A DNA stretch of 64,000 bases from Anoxybacillus sp. J5B_2022. Lineage in GTDB: Bacteria; Bacillota; Bacilli; Bacillales; Anoxybacillaceae. Made by a program: the position numbers and the translations under genes. Positions 36,324 through 45,175 of the stretch are shown piece after piece. The notes under the pieces are model-generated. The model saw nothing but the letters and a program-made list of their open reading frames with translations. It was not told the DNA's origin and searched no databases. Numbering within the stretch: position 1 is the stretch's first letter; each line of letters begins with the position of its first letter. The stretch is from assembly GCF_026847645.1 (NCBI RefSeq), contig NZ_JAPSMC010000011.1, positions 1-64,000 of the forward strand, read 5' to 3'.

Positions 36324-36686
36324 GTGATTCAGCGAATTGCAACAGTTGCAGTTTACGTCGAAGACCAACAAAAAGCAAAACAGTTTTGGACAGAAAAAGT
36401 AGGGTTTGAAGTCGTTGCGGAGCATCCGATGGAGCCGAACGCTTTTTGGCTCGAAGTTGCCCCAAAAGGCGCTCAAACAGCCGTTGTCATCTATCCGAAA
36501 GCGATGATGAAAGATTCGAATGAAAGAAAGCCGTCGATTGTGTTTGAGTGCGATGATGTTTTGGCTACATATGAAGCGATGAAAGCAAAAGGTGTCGAAT
36601 TTTTAGGCGAGCCGCAGCAAATGCAATGGGGAACGTTTGTCCAATTTAAAGATGAAGATGGGAATGAGTTTGTTTTAAAAGGATAA
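36324..36686 (+). CDS. VOC-family (glyoxalase/dioxygenase fold) protein
   Basis: The 120-residue single-module VOC protein (MIQRIATVAVYVEDQQKAK, ending FKDEDGNEFVLKG) could be a glyoxalase-like or antibiotic-binding protein. GTG at 36324 follows AGAGGAGG with an ideal spacer. No assignable substrate. Confidence 0.85.
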   Translation: MIQRIATVAVYVEDQQKAKQFWTEKVGFEVVAEHPMEPNAFWLEVAPKGAQTAVVIYPKAMMKDSNERKPSIVFECDDVLATYEAMKAKGVEFLGEPQQMQWGTFVQFKDEDGNEFVLKG

Positions 36687-36696
36687 AACATTAAAG

Positions 36697-36738
36697 AAGC
36701 AAGGTTGTTTCGAACTAAAGAGGCAGCCTTGCTTTTTA
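36697..36738 (+). terminator. Terminator after the VOC gene
   Basis: AGCAAGGTTG/CAGCCTTGCT stem with one G-U pair, then T5. Confidence 0.8.
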
Positions 36739-36751
36739 TATTGGTGAACTG

Positions 36752-36851
36752 TTGACATTTTTAATCGTTATAACTATGATGAAGTAAAGAATCGATGTTT
36801 TAGTCAAACGGAATTTACCGTCCGATAATAAGATATCTCGATATCGAAATA
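36752..36851 (+). promoter_or_regulatory. catE promoter region with an MhqR-like operator
   Basis: TTGACA (36752-36757) and TATGAT (36775-36780) are 17 bp apart. Further down, a weaker pair TAGTCA/GATAAT (36801, 36824) precedes TATCTCGATATCGAAATA (36834-36851), which matches the MhqR operator form TATCTCGAATTCGAGATA at 15 of 18 positions and lies 4 bp after the second -10. Confidence 0.65.
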
Positions 36852-36875
36852 AATCGGAAAGAGAGGAGTTGTTCT

Positions 36876-37733
36876 ATGAATCATATCATTCACCCAGCAA
36901 CAGAAATTGGTTATGTTCATTTGATTGTGTCGAATTTGCACCGTTCGGTTCGCTTTTACAAGGAGATGATCGGGTTTCACGTGTTGAACGAAGAGAACAA
37001 AAAGGCGATATTAACGGCGGATGGCGTGACACCGCTCGTTGTGTTGGAAGAAAACGCCGATGCCGTGCCAAAACCGCCGCGAACGACAGGATTATATCAC
37101 TTTGCGATTTTAGTTCCTGAGCGGAAAAACCTTGCCCAATCATTGTTGCATTTATTGAAAAGCGGCTATCCATTGCACGGAGCGGCGGATCATTTGTTTA
37201 GCGAGGCCGTTTATTTGGCGGATCCGGACGGAAACGGCATTGAAATATACGCTGACCGCCCTAGGGAAAAATGGGAAAAAACTGAAAGCGGAGAGTATAA
37301 AGGAGTAACAGAACCGTTGGATGTGAACGGCCTTCTTGCTGAAGCGGGAAACGAGCCATGGAGTGGCCTTCCGGAAAAAACGAAAATCGGGCACGTCCAC
37401 CTTCACGTCGCAAACATGGATGAAACGTATCGGTTTTATGTGCATGGGCTTGGATTTGAGCCAGTCATTCGCATGGCCGATCATGCGTTGTTCGTTTCCG
37501 CTGGCGGCTATCATCACCATATCGGCTTAAATACGTGGGCGGGAGTCGGTGCACCAAAGCCACCGGAAAATGCGGTTGGGTTGCGTGTATTTTCCATCGT
37601 CCTTCCCACCGAAGAAGAACGAAAAAAAGTAGTTGATCAGCTTCAGCAAATAGGGGCAGCGATTCAGCACGACGAAAAACGCGTTGTTGTCAATGACCCG
37701 TCAGGAAATCAGATCGAATTGCAGACAGCATAA
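36876..37733 (+). CDS. catE: Catechol-2,3-dioxygenase-like VOC protein (CatE type)
   Basis: This 285-residue ring-cleavage dioxygenase has two VOC modules (about 1-130 and 165-285). Metal ligands are visible in GHVHLHVANMD and in the final EIQ/IELQT Glu. Other motifs: YHFAILVP, DPDGNGIEIYADRP, AGGYHHHIGLNTW. It would open catechol-type rings, in keeping with the MhqR-like operator upstream. Close in length and pattern to B. subtilis CatE (YfiE). Confidence 0.88.
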   Translation: MNHIIHPATEIGYVHLIVSNLHRSVRFYKEMIGFHVLNEENKKAILTADGVTPLVVLEENADAVPKPPRTTGLYHFAILVPERKNLAQSLLHLLKSGYPLHGAADHLFSEAVYLADPDGNGIEIYADRPREKWEKTESGEYKGVTEPLDVNGLLAEAGNEPWSGLPEKTKIGHVHLHVANMDETYRFYVHGLGFEPVIRMADHALFVSAGGYHHHIGLNTWAGVGAPKPPENAVGLRVFSIVLPTEEERKKVVDQLQQIGAAIQHDEKRVVVNDPSGNQIELQTA

Positions 37734-37787
37734 TATAAGGTGAAAAGCAAACGAGCGGCCACATCAGTTGGACGCTCATTTTCTTGT

Positions 37788-37931
37788 TTATGCTTCAAAA
37801 AAAGATTCTTGCTCTACTTTGCATACCCTTAACGAAAAGCGACGGTACCATTCCTTCTTTCCTCTTTCTTGCGCCATTTTATGCGATGCATGTTCTTTCC
37901 ATTGCTGAATCGCTTCTAATGAGTCCCAATA
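37788..37931 (-). pseudogene. C-terminal fragment of an antibiotic-biosynthesis-monooxygenase-fold protein
   Basis: The minus strand encodes 47 residues (YWDSLEAIQQWKEHASHKMA... to EQESFFEA) that match the end of ABM-domain monooxygenases, where SYW-x-S-x-EAI-xx-W is conserved. No start or N-terminal half is present. Confidence 0.7.
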
Positions 37932-37940
37932 ATTTTAATC

Positions 37941-38078
37941 GAAAAACTGCAACAATTAGGTGCGGAAGTCGTGCTCGAAGGACTAAAAATCGAATTGGCG
38001 CCAAGCGCGGAAGAAAAAGAAACGTGCAAACAGTTCGACAAACAATTTGTACAGGCGGTAATGAATAGAAACTATTGA
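37941..38078 (+). pseudogene. C-terminal fragment of an FprA-type flavodiiron protein
   Basis: A short frame (EKLQQLGAEVVLEGLKIEL, then EEKETCKQFDKQFVQAV) resembles the last ~45 residues of the flavodoxin domain in A-type flavoproteins (O2/NO reductases). It abuts the opposite-strand ABM fragment, so a deletion joined two gene ends. Its stop codon overlaps the -35 box of the riboswitch promoter. Confidence 0.62.
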
Positions 38079-38103
38079 CAAGTAGAAAAAAATCAGCTAT
38101 CAT
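38075..38103 (+). promoter_or_regulatory. Promoter of the Mn2+ riboswitch unit
   Basis: TTGACA (38075-38080) and TATCAT (38098-38103) with 17-bp spacing, 32 bp ahead of the aptamer. Confidence 0.7.
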
Positions 38104-38134
38104 AAAAATGACAATATATATGGAAACGTGTGTC

Positions 38135-38245
38135 AAAGGGGAGTAGCTTTTACAGCAAAGTCGTCAGTTCAGGGTTATGCGCCCTCGGCTTTGTTGGCAA
38201 CGGTGACGTTGTTAGCGAGACCTTTACCAGCATGGTAAAGGTCTG
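38135..38245 (+). ncRNA. yybP-ykoY (manganese) riboswitch
   Basis: The conserved core is clear: AAAGGGGAGTAGC at the 5' side, AAAGTCGTCA, and AGCGAGACCTTTACC at the 3' side. The class senses Mn2+ and turns on export genes. A terminator with the same stem follows, then a DUF1232 gene and terC. Confidence 0.93.
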
Positions 38246-38254
38246 TTTCGAATA

Positions 38255-38288
38255 AAAGACCTTTACCAAAACGGTAAAGGTCTTTTTT
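38255..38288 (+). terminator. Expression-platform terminator of the Mn2+ riboswitch
   Basis: AGACCTTTACC/GGTAAAGGTCT with loop AAAAC and T6. The stem repeats the sequence of the hairpin at the aptamer 3' end (38219-38243), so the four arms can pair in alternative ways. Confidence 0.88.
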
Positions 38289-38314
38289 ATTTCAAATTTG
38301 AGAGGAGGGAGATG

Positions 38315-38587
38315 ATGAAAAAATTATGGAAAAGAGCAAAGTTGTTTCTGAAGGTTCGGAGCTTTATTCCGTTCTTTATTGAGTTTTTTCGTTCACATGA
38401 AGTGGCGCTACGCAAAAAAATAGTGTATATGCTCATATTTGTTGGCTACTTCCTTTTCCCATTCGATGTAATTCCAGATTGGTTGTCGATTTTTGGAATA
38501 ATAGATGATGTAGCTATATTCATGTTGATTTTGCAAAAAATGATAAAGACAGCACCAGATCATTTGAAACATAAATATGAAGTGTAA
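38315..38587 (+). CDS. DUF1232 (YkvA-like) membrane protein
   Basis: A 90-residue protein with the DUF1232 signature LIFVGYFLFPFDVIPDWLSIFGIIDDVAIF. Function unknown; here it lies between a Mn2+ riboswitch and terC, so it probably belongs to metal handling. GAGGAGGG favours ATG 38315 over 38312. Confidence 0.85.
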   Translation: MKKLWKRAKLFLKVRSFIPFFIEFFRSHEVALRKKIVYMLIFVGYFLFPFDVIPDWLSIFGIIDDVAIFMLILQKMIKTAPDHLKHKYEV

Positions 38588-38602
38588 AGGAGGAATCTAT
38601 AT

Positions 38603-39289
38603 ATGGAATTATTTTCTATCGAATTTTGGTCAGCACTATTGTCCATTATTATCATTGACCTTGTATTAGCAGGGGACAATGCGATTGTGATCGGACTGGC
38701 GGCACGAAATTTACCGAAGCATCAACAAAAGCAGACGATCATTTGGGGAACAGTTGGGGCGATCGTCATTCGAGCTTTGGCGACAATCGCTGTTGTATGG
38801 TTATTGAAAATTCCAGGACTATTGCTTGTTGGTGGCGTACTGCTTGTCTGGATCGCCTATAAGCTTCTAATTGAAGAAAAAGGACACGAAGTGGAAGCTG
38901 GAAAAAGTATGTGGGAAGCGATTCGAACGATTATTATCGCTGATGCGTTAATGGGTCTTGATAACGTGTTAGCGGTAGCAGGAGCCGCGCACGGCAGCTT
39001 TTTATTAGTCATTTTAGGGTTGCTTATTTCCGTTCCGGTCGTTGTTTGGGGAAGCACGCTCATTTTGAAATGGGTCGAGCGGTTTCCGATCATTATTACG
39101 ATCGGGGCTGGTGTGTTGGCATGGACTGCTGCGAAAATGATCGTTGGCGAGCCATTTTTAGCAGACTATTTTACGAATCCGGTCGTAAAGTATGGGTTTG
39201 AAATTCTTGTTGTTGCTGGTGTGCTGCTTGCGGGAATATTGAAAAAAGGAAAAACGCATAAAGAGGAAGCGAAAGCCGCCAACGGATAA
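38603..39289 (+). CDS. ykoY: TerC-family manganese exporter
   Basis: The 228-residue membrane protein has seven or eight helices and TerC motifs DLVLAGDNAIVIGLAAR and DALMGLDNVLAVAGAA, whose Asp residues bind metal. TerC proteins next to yybP-ykoY riboswitches export Mn2+ (MeeF/MeeY-type), partly to metallate secreted enzymes. Sixteen bases after the DUF1232 gene. Confidence 0.92.
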   Translation: MELFSIEFWSALLSIIIIDLVLAGDNAIVIGLAARNLPKHQQKQTIIWGTVGAIVIRALATIAVVWLLKIPGLLLVGGVLLVWIAYKLLIEEKGHEVEAGKSMWEAIRTIIIADALMGLDNVLAVAGAAHGSFLLVILGLLISVPVVVWGSTLILKWVERFPIIITIGAGVLAWTAAKMIVGEPFLADYFTNPVVKYGFEILVVAGVLLAGILKKGKTHKEEAKAANG

Positions 39290-39302
39290 TTGGCGGCTTT
39301 GT
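39271..39302 (+). terminator. Terminator overlapping the terC stop
   Basis: AAAGCCGCCAA/TTGGCGGCTTT stem. Confidence 0.8.
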
Positions 39303-39309
39303 CGCGCGT

Positions 39310-39756
39310 TCATGAGCGATTTACGATGGATTGCATGAATAGTCCGATTAATACACCAGGAATGACCGTTAGCATTGGAAACCAAATCGGGCCAAAAAAG
39401 ATGCCAAAAACCGTTATATGAGTAGAATAAATAAGCCCAACTGTGACAAAATAAGCAGAAAAAATGAACGGAAGAAACGCATAAGGAGACTGCCCGCCGC
39501 CTGCATCTTTGTACGCGTCCCACATCGCAAAAAAGTAGAGACACGGGTAAAACATTAGCCACTGAAAATCAATAATTTCTGTTGCTTTTCTCGTTTCACC
39601 TAAAAAGCTTAACCGGATCGCTTCATTAAACCGCGATTGCGCATTGATTAGAAATTCCAATAAAATCAATACAGTTCCTTTGAAATATTTTTTATTTAAA
39701 AGTTGTCCGAATCCTGGTAACGCAATGCTCCATAATAATTGTTCAAGCGCTTTCAC
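39310..39756 (-). CDS. Multi-pass membrane protein, unknown
   Basis: This 148-residue protein starts LLWSIALPGFGQLLNKKYFKGTVLILLEF, a pattern shared by small TM2-like proteins, and has about four hydrophobic stretches. No named family is certain. It is convergent with terC. Confidence 0.72.
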   Translation of the reverse strand: MKALEQLLWSIALPGFGQLLNKKYFKGTVLILLEFLINAQSRFNEAIRLSFLGETRKATEIIDFQWLMFYPCLYFFAMWDAYKDAGGGQSPYAFLPFIFSAYFVTVGLIYSTHITVFGIFFGPIWFPMLTVIPGVLIGLFMQSIVNRS

Positions 39757-40064
39757 GTGTTCTTAACCCTTTACTAGTGAATTTTGTTCGGTCATTATCA
39801 GTCATTTTTGTATAGAATTCGGGGAGTGTATGGTTCTTATTTTTATAATCCCCCTTTGTGTCGCTTTTATGATTACATTTTTAGCAAATATATGTATTTT
39901 ATATTTTTTTACAATAATGAAACAGGAAAAAGCGAATTCATTGCATGTTGTCGGTGAATTTTGACATGTTATCATCTATTTTTAGCATGATATGACGATG
40001 TTTATCTAACTTTTCAGAATAGTTAGTATAATAGCGATGAATATATCCGAAGGAGGAGAGACGA
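39757..40064. other. AT-rich divergent intergenic region
   Basis: This 308-bp gap between divergent genes carries no coding sequence. TTGACA at 39961 and TATAAT at 40027 are visible but not properly spaced to each other. No clear operator is seen. Confidence 0.6.
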
Positions 40065-42143
40065 TTGAAAGGACTGAAGTCGATTTTGCTTTGGGGACTC
40101 ATTTCTGCCCTCGGAGCAGCCGCATTTGGTGTATTAGCATTGCACCGTGGCGAAACGATTAACGCCATTTGGCTCATCGTTGCGGCCGTCAGTGTGTATG
40201 CTGTTGCTTACCGCTTTTATAGTAAATTTATCGCGCAAAAAGTGTTCCAATTAGATGACAACCGTAAAACACCAGCGGAAGTGTTTAACGACGGAAAAGA
40301 TTACGTGCCGACGAATAAGTGGGTATTGTTCGGGCACCATTTCGCAGCAATTGCTGGGGCAGGTCCGCTTGTCGGTCCCATTTTAGCGTCGCAAATGGGC
40401 TATTTGCCAGGGACGCTTTGGATTGTCGTCGGTGTCGTATTGGCTGGGGCAGTGCAAGATTTCGTGATTTTATTTGCGTCCATGCGCCGCAACGGAAAAT
40501 CACTTGGCGAAATGATTAAAGAAGAAATTGGTTCTTTTACAGGTCTCATTGCGATGTTAGGTATTTTAGGCATTATGATTATTTTATTAGCGGTTTTAGC
40601 GTTAGTTGTTGTGAAAGCGCTTGTAGGAAGCCCTTGGGGGATGTTTACGATCGCGGCAACGATTCCGATTGCGATTTTTATGGGCGTGTATATGCGCTAC
40701 ATCCGTCCGGGTCGCGTCGGTGAAGCGTCGCTCATCGGTTTTGTTTTGTTGATGGCTTCAATCGTTTTCGGTCAATACGTGGCAGAAAATCCGACATTAG
40801 CGAATATGTTTACATTTAAAGGAGAAACGATCGCTCTGTTAATGATTGGTTACGGTTTCGTAGCGTCAGCGTTACCGGTATGGCTCTTGCTTGCGCCGCG
40901 TGACTATTTAAGTACGTTCTTAAAAATCGGAACGATCGTTGGCTTGGCGTTAGGAATTCTTGTCGTTGCGCCTGATTTACAAATGCCAGCGGTTACGAAG
41001 TTTGTCGACGGTACAGGGCCGGTATTTGCCGGCAACTTATTCCCGTTCTTGTTTATTACGATTGCGTGCGGAGCCGTTTCCGGATTCCACTCGCTTGTTT
41101 CTTCAGGCACGACGCCAAAAATGATCGAGCGGGAAAGCCATGCTCGTCCAATCGGCTATGGCGCGATGTTGATGGAATCGTTTGTTGCTGTGATGGCGCT
41201 TGTGGCAGCTTGCGTGTTGACACCGGGGGCGTATTTTGCTATTAACAGCCCGGCTGCGGTGATCGGCCAAGATGTCGTGCAAGCAGCGAAAACCGTTTCT
41301 TCTTGGGGCTTTACGATTACTCCGGACGTGTTAACGGAATTGGCGAAAGATGTCGGAGAACAAACGATCTTATCACGCACAGGCGGAGCGCCGACATTAG
41401 CGATCGGCATGGCTGTTATTCTTTCGAAAGTAATTGGTGGAAAAGCGTTTATGGCGTTTTGGTATCACTTTGCGATTTTGTTTGAAGCGCTGTTCATTTT
41501 AACGACGATTGATGCGGGAACACGCGTCGGCCGCTTTATGATTCAAGATATTCTCGGTCATTTTTATAAGCCGTTCGGGAGAACAGATTGGCTGCCGGCG
41601 AATATTATTGCAACGACATTGTGCGTCTTCGGATGGGGCTATTTCTTGTATCAAGGGGTAATTGACCCGCTTGGCGGGATCAATACGTTATGGCCATTGT
41701 TCGGAATCGCCAACCAAATGCTTGCTGGTATTGCGTTATTACTAGGCACAACCGTTTTATTTAAAATGGGCAAAAAAGCGTACGTATGGGTCACATTAGT
41801 GCCGACGACATGGATTTTAGTGGTGACAATGACGGCTGGATACCAAAAATTGTTCCATGAAAATCCGAAAATCGGCTTTTTAGCCCACGCCAAAGTATTT
41901 AAAGATGCGTTGAGCCAAGGGAAAATTTTACCTCCCGCAACGACGGAAGCGCAAATGCAGCAAATTATTACAAACGACTATGTCGATGCGACGTTATGCG
42001 CTATTTTCATGCTAGTTGTTTTGGTGATGCTCATTTCGTCGATCAATATGTGGATTAAAGTATTGAACAACAAGGGAACTCCATTACAAGAGTCACCTTA
42101 CATTCCGCGCGATGCCGGAAATGAGGTTAAGCATTATGCGTAA
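40065..42143 (+). CDS. cstA: Carbon starvation protein CstA (peptide/pyruvate transporter)
   Basis: The 692-residue membrane protein has about 16-18 hydrophobic segments and the CstA motifs HHFAAIAGAGPLVGPILA, GAVQDFVILFASMRR and SGFHSLVSSGTTPKMI. Members import peptides or pyruvate during carbon limitation. TTG start with AAGGAGGAG upstream. It overlaps the following ybdD-type gene by 8 bases, a pairing known from E. coli cstA-ybdD. Confidence 0.93.
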   Translation: MKGLKSILLWGLISALGAAAFGVLALHRGETINAIWLIVAAVSVYAVAYRFYSKFIAQKVFQLDDNRKTPAEVFNDGKDYVPTNKWVLFGHHFAAIAGAGPLVGPILASQMGYLPGTLWIVVGVVLAGAVQDFVILFASMRRNGKSLGEMIKEEIGSFTGLIAMLGILGIMIILLAVLALVVVKALVGSPWGMFTIAATIPIAIFMGVYMRYIRPGRVGEASLIGFVLLMASIVFGQYVAENPTLANMFTFKGETIALLMIGYGFVASALPVWLLLAPRDYLSTFLKIGTIVGLALGILVVAPDLQMPAVTKFVDGTGPVFAGNLFPFLFITIACGAVSGFHSLVSSGTTPKMIERESHARPIGYGAMLMESFVAVMALVAACVLTPGAYFAINSPAAVIGQDVVQAAKTVSSWGFTITPDVLTELAKDVGEQTILSRTGGAPTLAIGMAVILSKVIGGKAFMAFWYHFAILFEALFILTTIDAGTRVGRFMIQDILGHFYKPFGRTDWLPANIIATTLCVFGWGYFLYQGVIDPLGGINTLWPLFGIANQMLAGIALLLGTTVLFKMGKKAYVWVTLVPTTWILVVTMTAGYQKLFHENPKIGFLAHAKVFKDALSQGKILPPATTEAQMQQIITNDYVDATLCAIFMLVVLVMLISSINMWIKVLNNKGTPLQESPYIPRDAGNEVKHYA

Positions 42144-42339
42144 GCTAATGGCAGAGCTAATGAAATATCGCCGGCAGTTTGTCGATTTGCTTGTCGGCGT
42201 ACCGAACTACGAACGATATGTGGAACATATGAAAACGCATCATCCAGGCGCGCCGATTAAGTCGCGGAAAGAATTTTTTTGTGAGGCTCAAGAAGCGAGA
42301 TATAACGGAAAAGGCGGAAAAGTTTCGCGTTGTTGTTAA
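42136..42339 (+). CDS. YbdD/YjiX family protein
   Basis: A 67-residue protein with the family motif PNYERYVEHMKTHHPGAPIKSRKEFF and a Cys-Cys end. In enterics the small partner is needed for CstA-type pyruvate uptake. ATG 42136 is inside the cstA end. Confidence 0.9.
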   Translation: MRKLMAELMKYRRQFVDLLVGVPNYERYVEHMKTHHPGAPIKSRKEFFCEAQEARYNGKGGKVSRCC

Positions 42340-42346
42340 ATGGAAC

Positions 42347-42380
42347 GAAAAGGGAGAGGCAGTCTCCCTTTTCTCATTTT
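42347..42380 (+). terminator. Terminator after ybdD
   Basis: AAAAGGGAGA/TCTCCCTTTT stem with T-rich tail. Confidence 0.85.
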
Positions 42381-42440
42381 GCTTTGTCATATCTGTTAGG
42401 ATGTGCAGCCTCAATCTATTTCATAAAGGGGGAATGATGA

Positions 42441-43358
42441 ATGCGCGTGTTAGTCGTTGGTGCGGGTGCCGTTGGTGGCTATTTTGGCGGTCGGCTGTTG
42501 GAAAAAGGGGAAGATATCACATTTCTTGTCCGCGAGCGTAGAAAAAAGCAATTAGAGGAGCGGGGGCTAGTCATTCGTAGTGTCCACGGCGATGTGGTAT
42601 TAACGCCCAAAACACTTGTCACCGGAGAAAAGGCAGAGCCGTTTGATGTCGTGATTTTTTCGAATAAAGCATACCATTTACAAGAAGCGATTCGCGATGC
42701 GAAGCCGTATGTAGGGGAAACGACGATCGTTTTGCCATTATTAAACGGTATGGCTCATATGGAAGTGCTTTGGCGGGAGTTTAGCAAAGAAAATGTGTTA
42801 GGCGGCCTTTGCTTTATTGAAACGACAATGGATCAAGATGGAACGATTATTCAATCAAGCCCGTCCCATGATGTGAAATTTGGGGAATGGTCAGGGGAAA
42901 TAACTGAACGGGTGCGAGCGCTTCATGAGCTATTTTCGAACTGCAATGCCCGCTTTCGTTTAAGCGAGCAGATCGTCACCGATATGTGGCATAAATATTT
43001 GTTTATTGCGACGATGTCGGGAGTAACAACGTTATTTCGTGCGCCGATGGGTCCCGTCCGTTCCGGAGAATACGGACAAGAGCTTTTGTTTGCATTGTTG
43101 AAAGAGATTGCAGCAATTATGCGGGCACATGGCGCACCAATTGCCGCTAATATCGAAGAGAAGCAATTGGCGCAAATGAATGAAATGTCTCCAGACATGA
43201 AATCGTCAATGCAGCGCGATATGGAAAAAGGGAATATGGTCGAAGTTGACCATTTGCAAGGATATTTGCTGACATTGGCTAAACAATATCAAATCGACGC
43301 GCCGCTATTAAAAGCAGTGTACCACCATTTGAAATTGTACGAGCAACAACGGGGCTAG
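42441..43358 (+). CDS. panE: 2-Dehydropantoate 2-reductase-like protein
   Basis: The 305-residue protein has the NADP-binding motif VVGAGAVGGYFGGRL, the catalytic Lys in the DMWHKYLFIATMSG helix, and NGMAHM, all typical of ketopantoate reductases, which make pantoate for CoA. Bacilli often have several paralogues, so a related 2-keto acid reductase is possible. RBS AAAGGGGG. Confidence 0.88.
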   Translation: MRVLVVGAGAVGGYFGGRLLEKGEDITFLVRERRKKQLEERGLVIRSVHGDVVLTPKTLVTGEKAEPFDVVIFSNKAYHLQEAIRDAKPYVGETTIVLPLLNGMAHMEVLWREFSKENVLGGLCFIETTMDQDGTIIQSSPSHDVKFGEWSGEITERVRALHELFSNCNARFRLSEQIVTDMWHKYLFIATMSGVTTLFRAPMGPVRSGEYGQELLFALLKEIAAIMRAHGAPIAANIEEKQLAQMNEMSPDMKSSMQRDMEKGNMVEVDHLQGYLLTLAKQYQIDAPLLKAVYHHLKLYEQQRG

Positions 43359-43378
43359 ATGTTTTCTAGCCTTTTTTG
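43352..43378 (+). terminator. Terminator after panE
   Basis: GGCTAGA/TCTAGCC stem including the stop codon, then T6. Confidence 0.8.
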
Positions 43379-43500
43379 TTTAATCTTTGAAGTGTTAAAA
43401 ATTTTGTGAAGTAAAAACTTTCTCTTTTCCCAACGGTCATTGTGTATTAAAATGAAGAATAGCATTGAAAGCGTATACGAAAAAAGAGGAGGAAACAGCA

Positions 43501-45171
43501 TTGAAAAAGGCATGGTGGAAAGAAGGCGTCGCCTATCAAATTTATCCGCGCAGTTTTATGGATTCCAACGGGGATGGAATTGGGGATTTGCGTGGTATTA
43601 TTTCGAAATTAGATTATTTGCGCGACCTTGGAATCGATATCATATGGATTTGTCCGATCTACAAATCACCAAATGCTGATAACGGTTACGATATTAGCGA
43701 TTATCACGCGATTATGGAAGAGTTCGGAACGATGGCCGACTTTGACGAGCTATTAGAAGCAGTCCATAACTTCGGCATGAAAGTGATTTTAGATCTTGTT
43801 ATTAACCATACGAGCGACGAACATCCATGGTTTATTGAATCACGTTCGGCAAAAGATAGCCCGAAACGCGACTGGTATATTTGGCGCGATGGAAAAAATG
43901 GACGTGAGCCGAACAACTGGGAAAGCATTTTCGGCGGATCAGCTTGGGAGTATGATCCGACAACAGATCAATATTATTTGCACGTGTTTGCGGTAAAGCA
44001 GCCAGATTTAAACTGGGAAAACGAAGAAGTGCGCCGTGAACTTTATAAGATGATTAATTGGTGGCTAGATAAAGGGATTGATGGCTTCCGGGTCGATGCG
44101 ATTTCACATATTAAGAAAAAGCCGGGCTTGCCGGATTTGCCAAACCCAAAAGGGCTCGATTATGTCCCGTCTTTCGCTGGGCATATGAACCAAGAAGGGA
44201 TTATGGATTATTTAACAGAGCTGAAAATGCAAACGTTTGCGCGTTACGACATTATGACAGTCGGGGAAGCAAACGGCGTGAAAGCGGAAGAAGCGGAAGC
44301 GTGGGTCGGCGAAGAAAATGGCATTTTTAATATGATTTTTCAGTTTGAGCATTTAGGGCTATGGGAGAAAGGTACAGATGGTGGCGTCGATGTGCGACAA
44401 TTAAAACGCACGCTCACGAAGTGGCAAAAAGCGTTGGAAAACAAAGGATGGAACGCGCTATTTTTAGAAAACCATGACCAACCTCGTTCTGTTTCGACGT
44501 GGGGAAATGATAAAGAATATTGGAAAGAAAGCGCAAAAGCGTTAGGAGCCCTTTACTTTTTCATGCAAGGAACGCCGTTTATTTACCAAGGGCAAGAAAT
44601 TGGGATGACGAACGTGCGCTTTGCAACGATTGAAGAATACGATGATGTGGCAATGAAAAACTTTTACCGTCTTGAACGGGAAAAAGGACGGCCGCACGAA
44701 GAAATTATGGAAATAATTTGGAAAAAAGGGCGTGATAATTCGCGGACACCGATGCAATGGTCAAGCGCAGCGAACGCTGGCTTTACGACAGGGACCCCGT
44801 GGATGGGGGTAAATGAGAACTTTAAAGAAATTAATGTGGAGAAGCAGCTAAGTGATGCTGATTCCGTGCTTCATTTCTATAAAAAAATGATTCGTCTACG
44901 CAAAGAAAACGACGTATTGATTTACGGAACGTACGATTTAATTTTAGAGAAAGATAAAGCAATTTACGCTTATACAAGAACATTAGGGAATGAAAAAGCG
45001 GTGATCATTGTCAACATGACCGACAAACCTGCGCTTTACCGTTATGATCGTATCAAATTATCGTCAGAGCATTTAGTGTTACAAAACTATGAGGTGAAGC
45101 CACATAAAAACGCTACTCGTTTTAAACTGAAACCGTATGAAGCGCGGGTATATTTGCTGAAAGACAAGTAA
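43501..45171 (+). CDS. Alpha-1,4-glucosidase (GH13 subfamily 31)
   Basis: This 556-residue enzyme starts MKKAWWKEGVAYQIYPRS and closely resembles the Geobacillus HTA-462 alpha-glucosidase as I remember it. GH13 regions: [22 protein letters not shown] (nucleophile), TVGEANG (acid/base), ENHDQPRS. Ala after the nucleophile (VDA) fits alpha-1,4 preference, in contrast to Val in the paralogue at 16811. TTG 43501 has GAGGAGG 8 bases upstream. A degenerate cre-like sequence (TGAAAGCGTATACG, 43466-43479) lies ahead. Confidence 0.93.
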   Translation: MKKAWWKEGVAYQIYPRSFMDSNGDGIGDLRGIISKLDYLRDLGIDIIWICPIYKSPNADNGYDISDYHAIMEEFGTMADFDELLEAVHNFGMKVILDLVINHTSDEHPWFIESRSAKDSPKRDWYIWRDGKNGREPNNWESIFGGSAWEYDPTTDQYYLHVFAVKQPDLNWENEEVRRELYKMINWWLDKGIDGFRVDAISHIKKKPGLPDLPNPKGLDYVPSFAGHMNQEGIMDYLTELKMQTFARYDIMTVGEANGVKAEEAEAWVGEENGIFNMIFQFEHLGLWEKGTDGGVDVRQLKRTLTKWQKALENKGWNALFLENHDQPRSVSTWGNDKEYWKESAKALGALYFFMQGTPFIYQGQEIGMTNVRFATIEEYDDVAMKNFYRLEREKGRPHEEIMEIIWKKGRDNSRTPMQWSSAANAGFTTGTPWMGVNENFKEINVEKQLSDADSVLHFYKKMIRLRKENDVLIYGTYDLILEKDKAIYAYTRTLGNEKAVIIVNMTDKPALYRYDRIKLSSEHLVLQNYEVKPHKNATRFKLKPYEARVYLLKDK

Positions 45172-45175
45172 ACGT

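Noticed and set aside
37784-38068. 94-codon plus-strand frame across the catE-riboswitch gap
   Set aside because: Its translation has no resemblance to anything, whereas two other frames match ends of known families; treated as chance.
43466-43479. cre site before the alpha-1,4-glucosidase
   Set aside because: Two mismatches to the consensus including the 3' terminal A, so it was mentioned only as degenerate.
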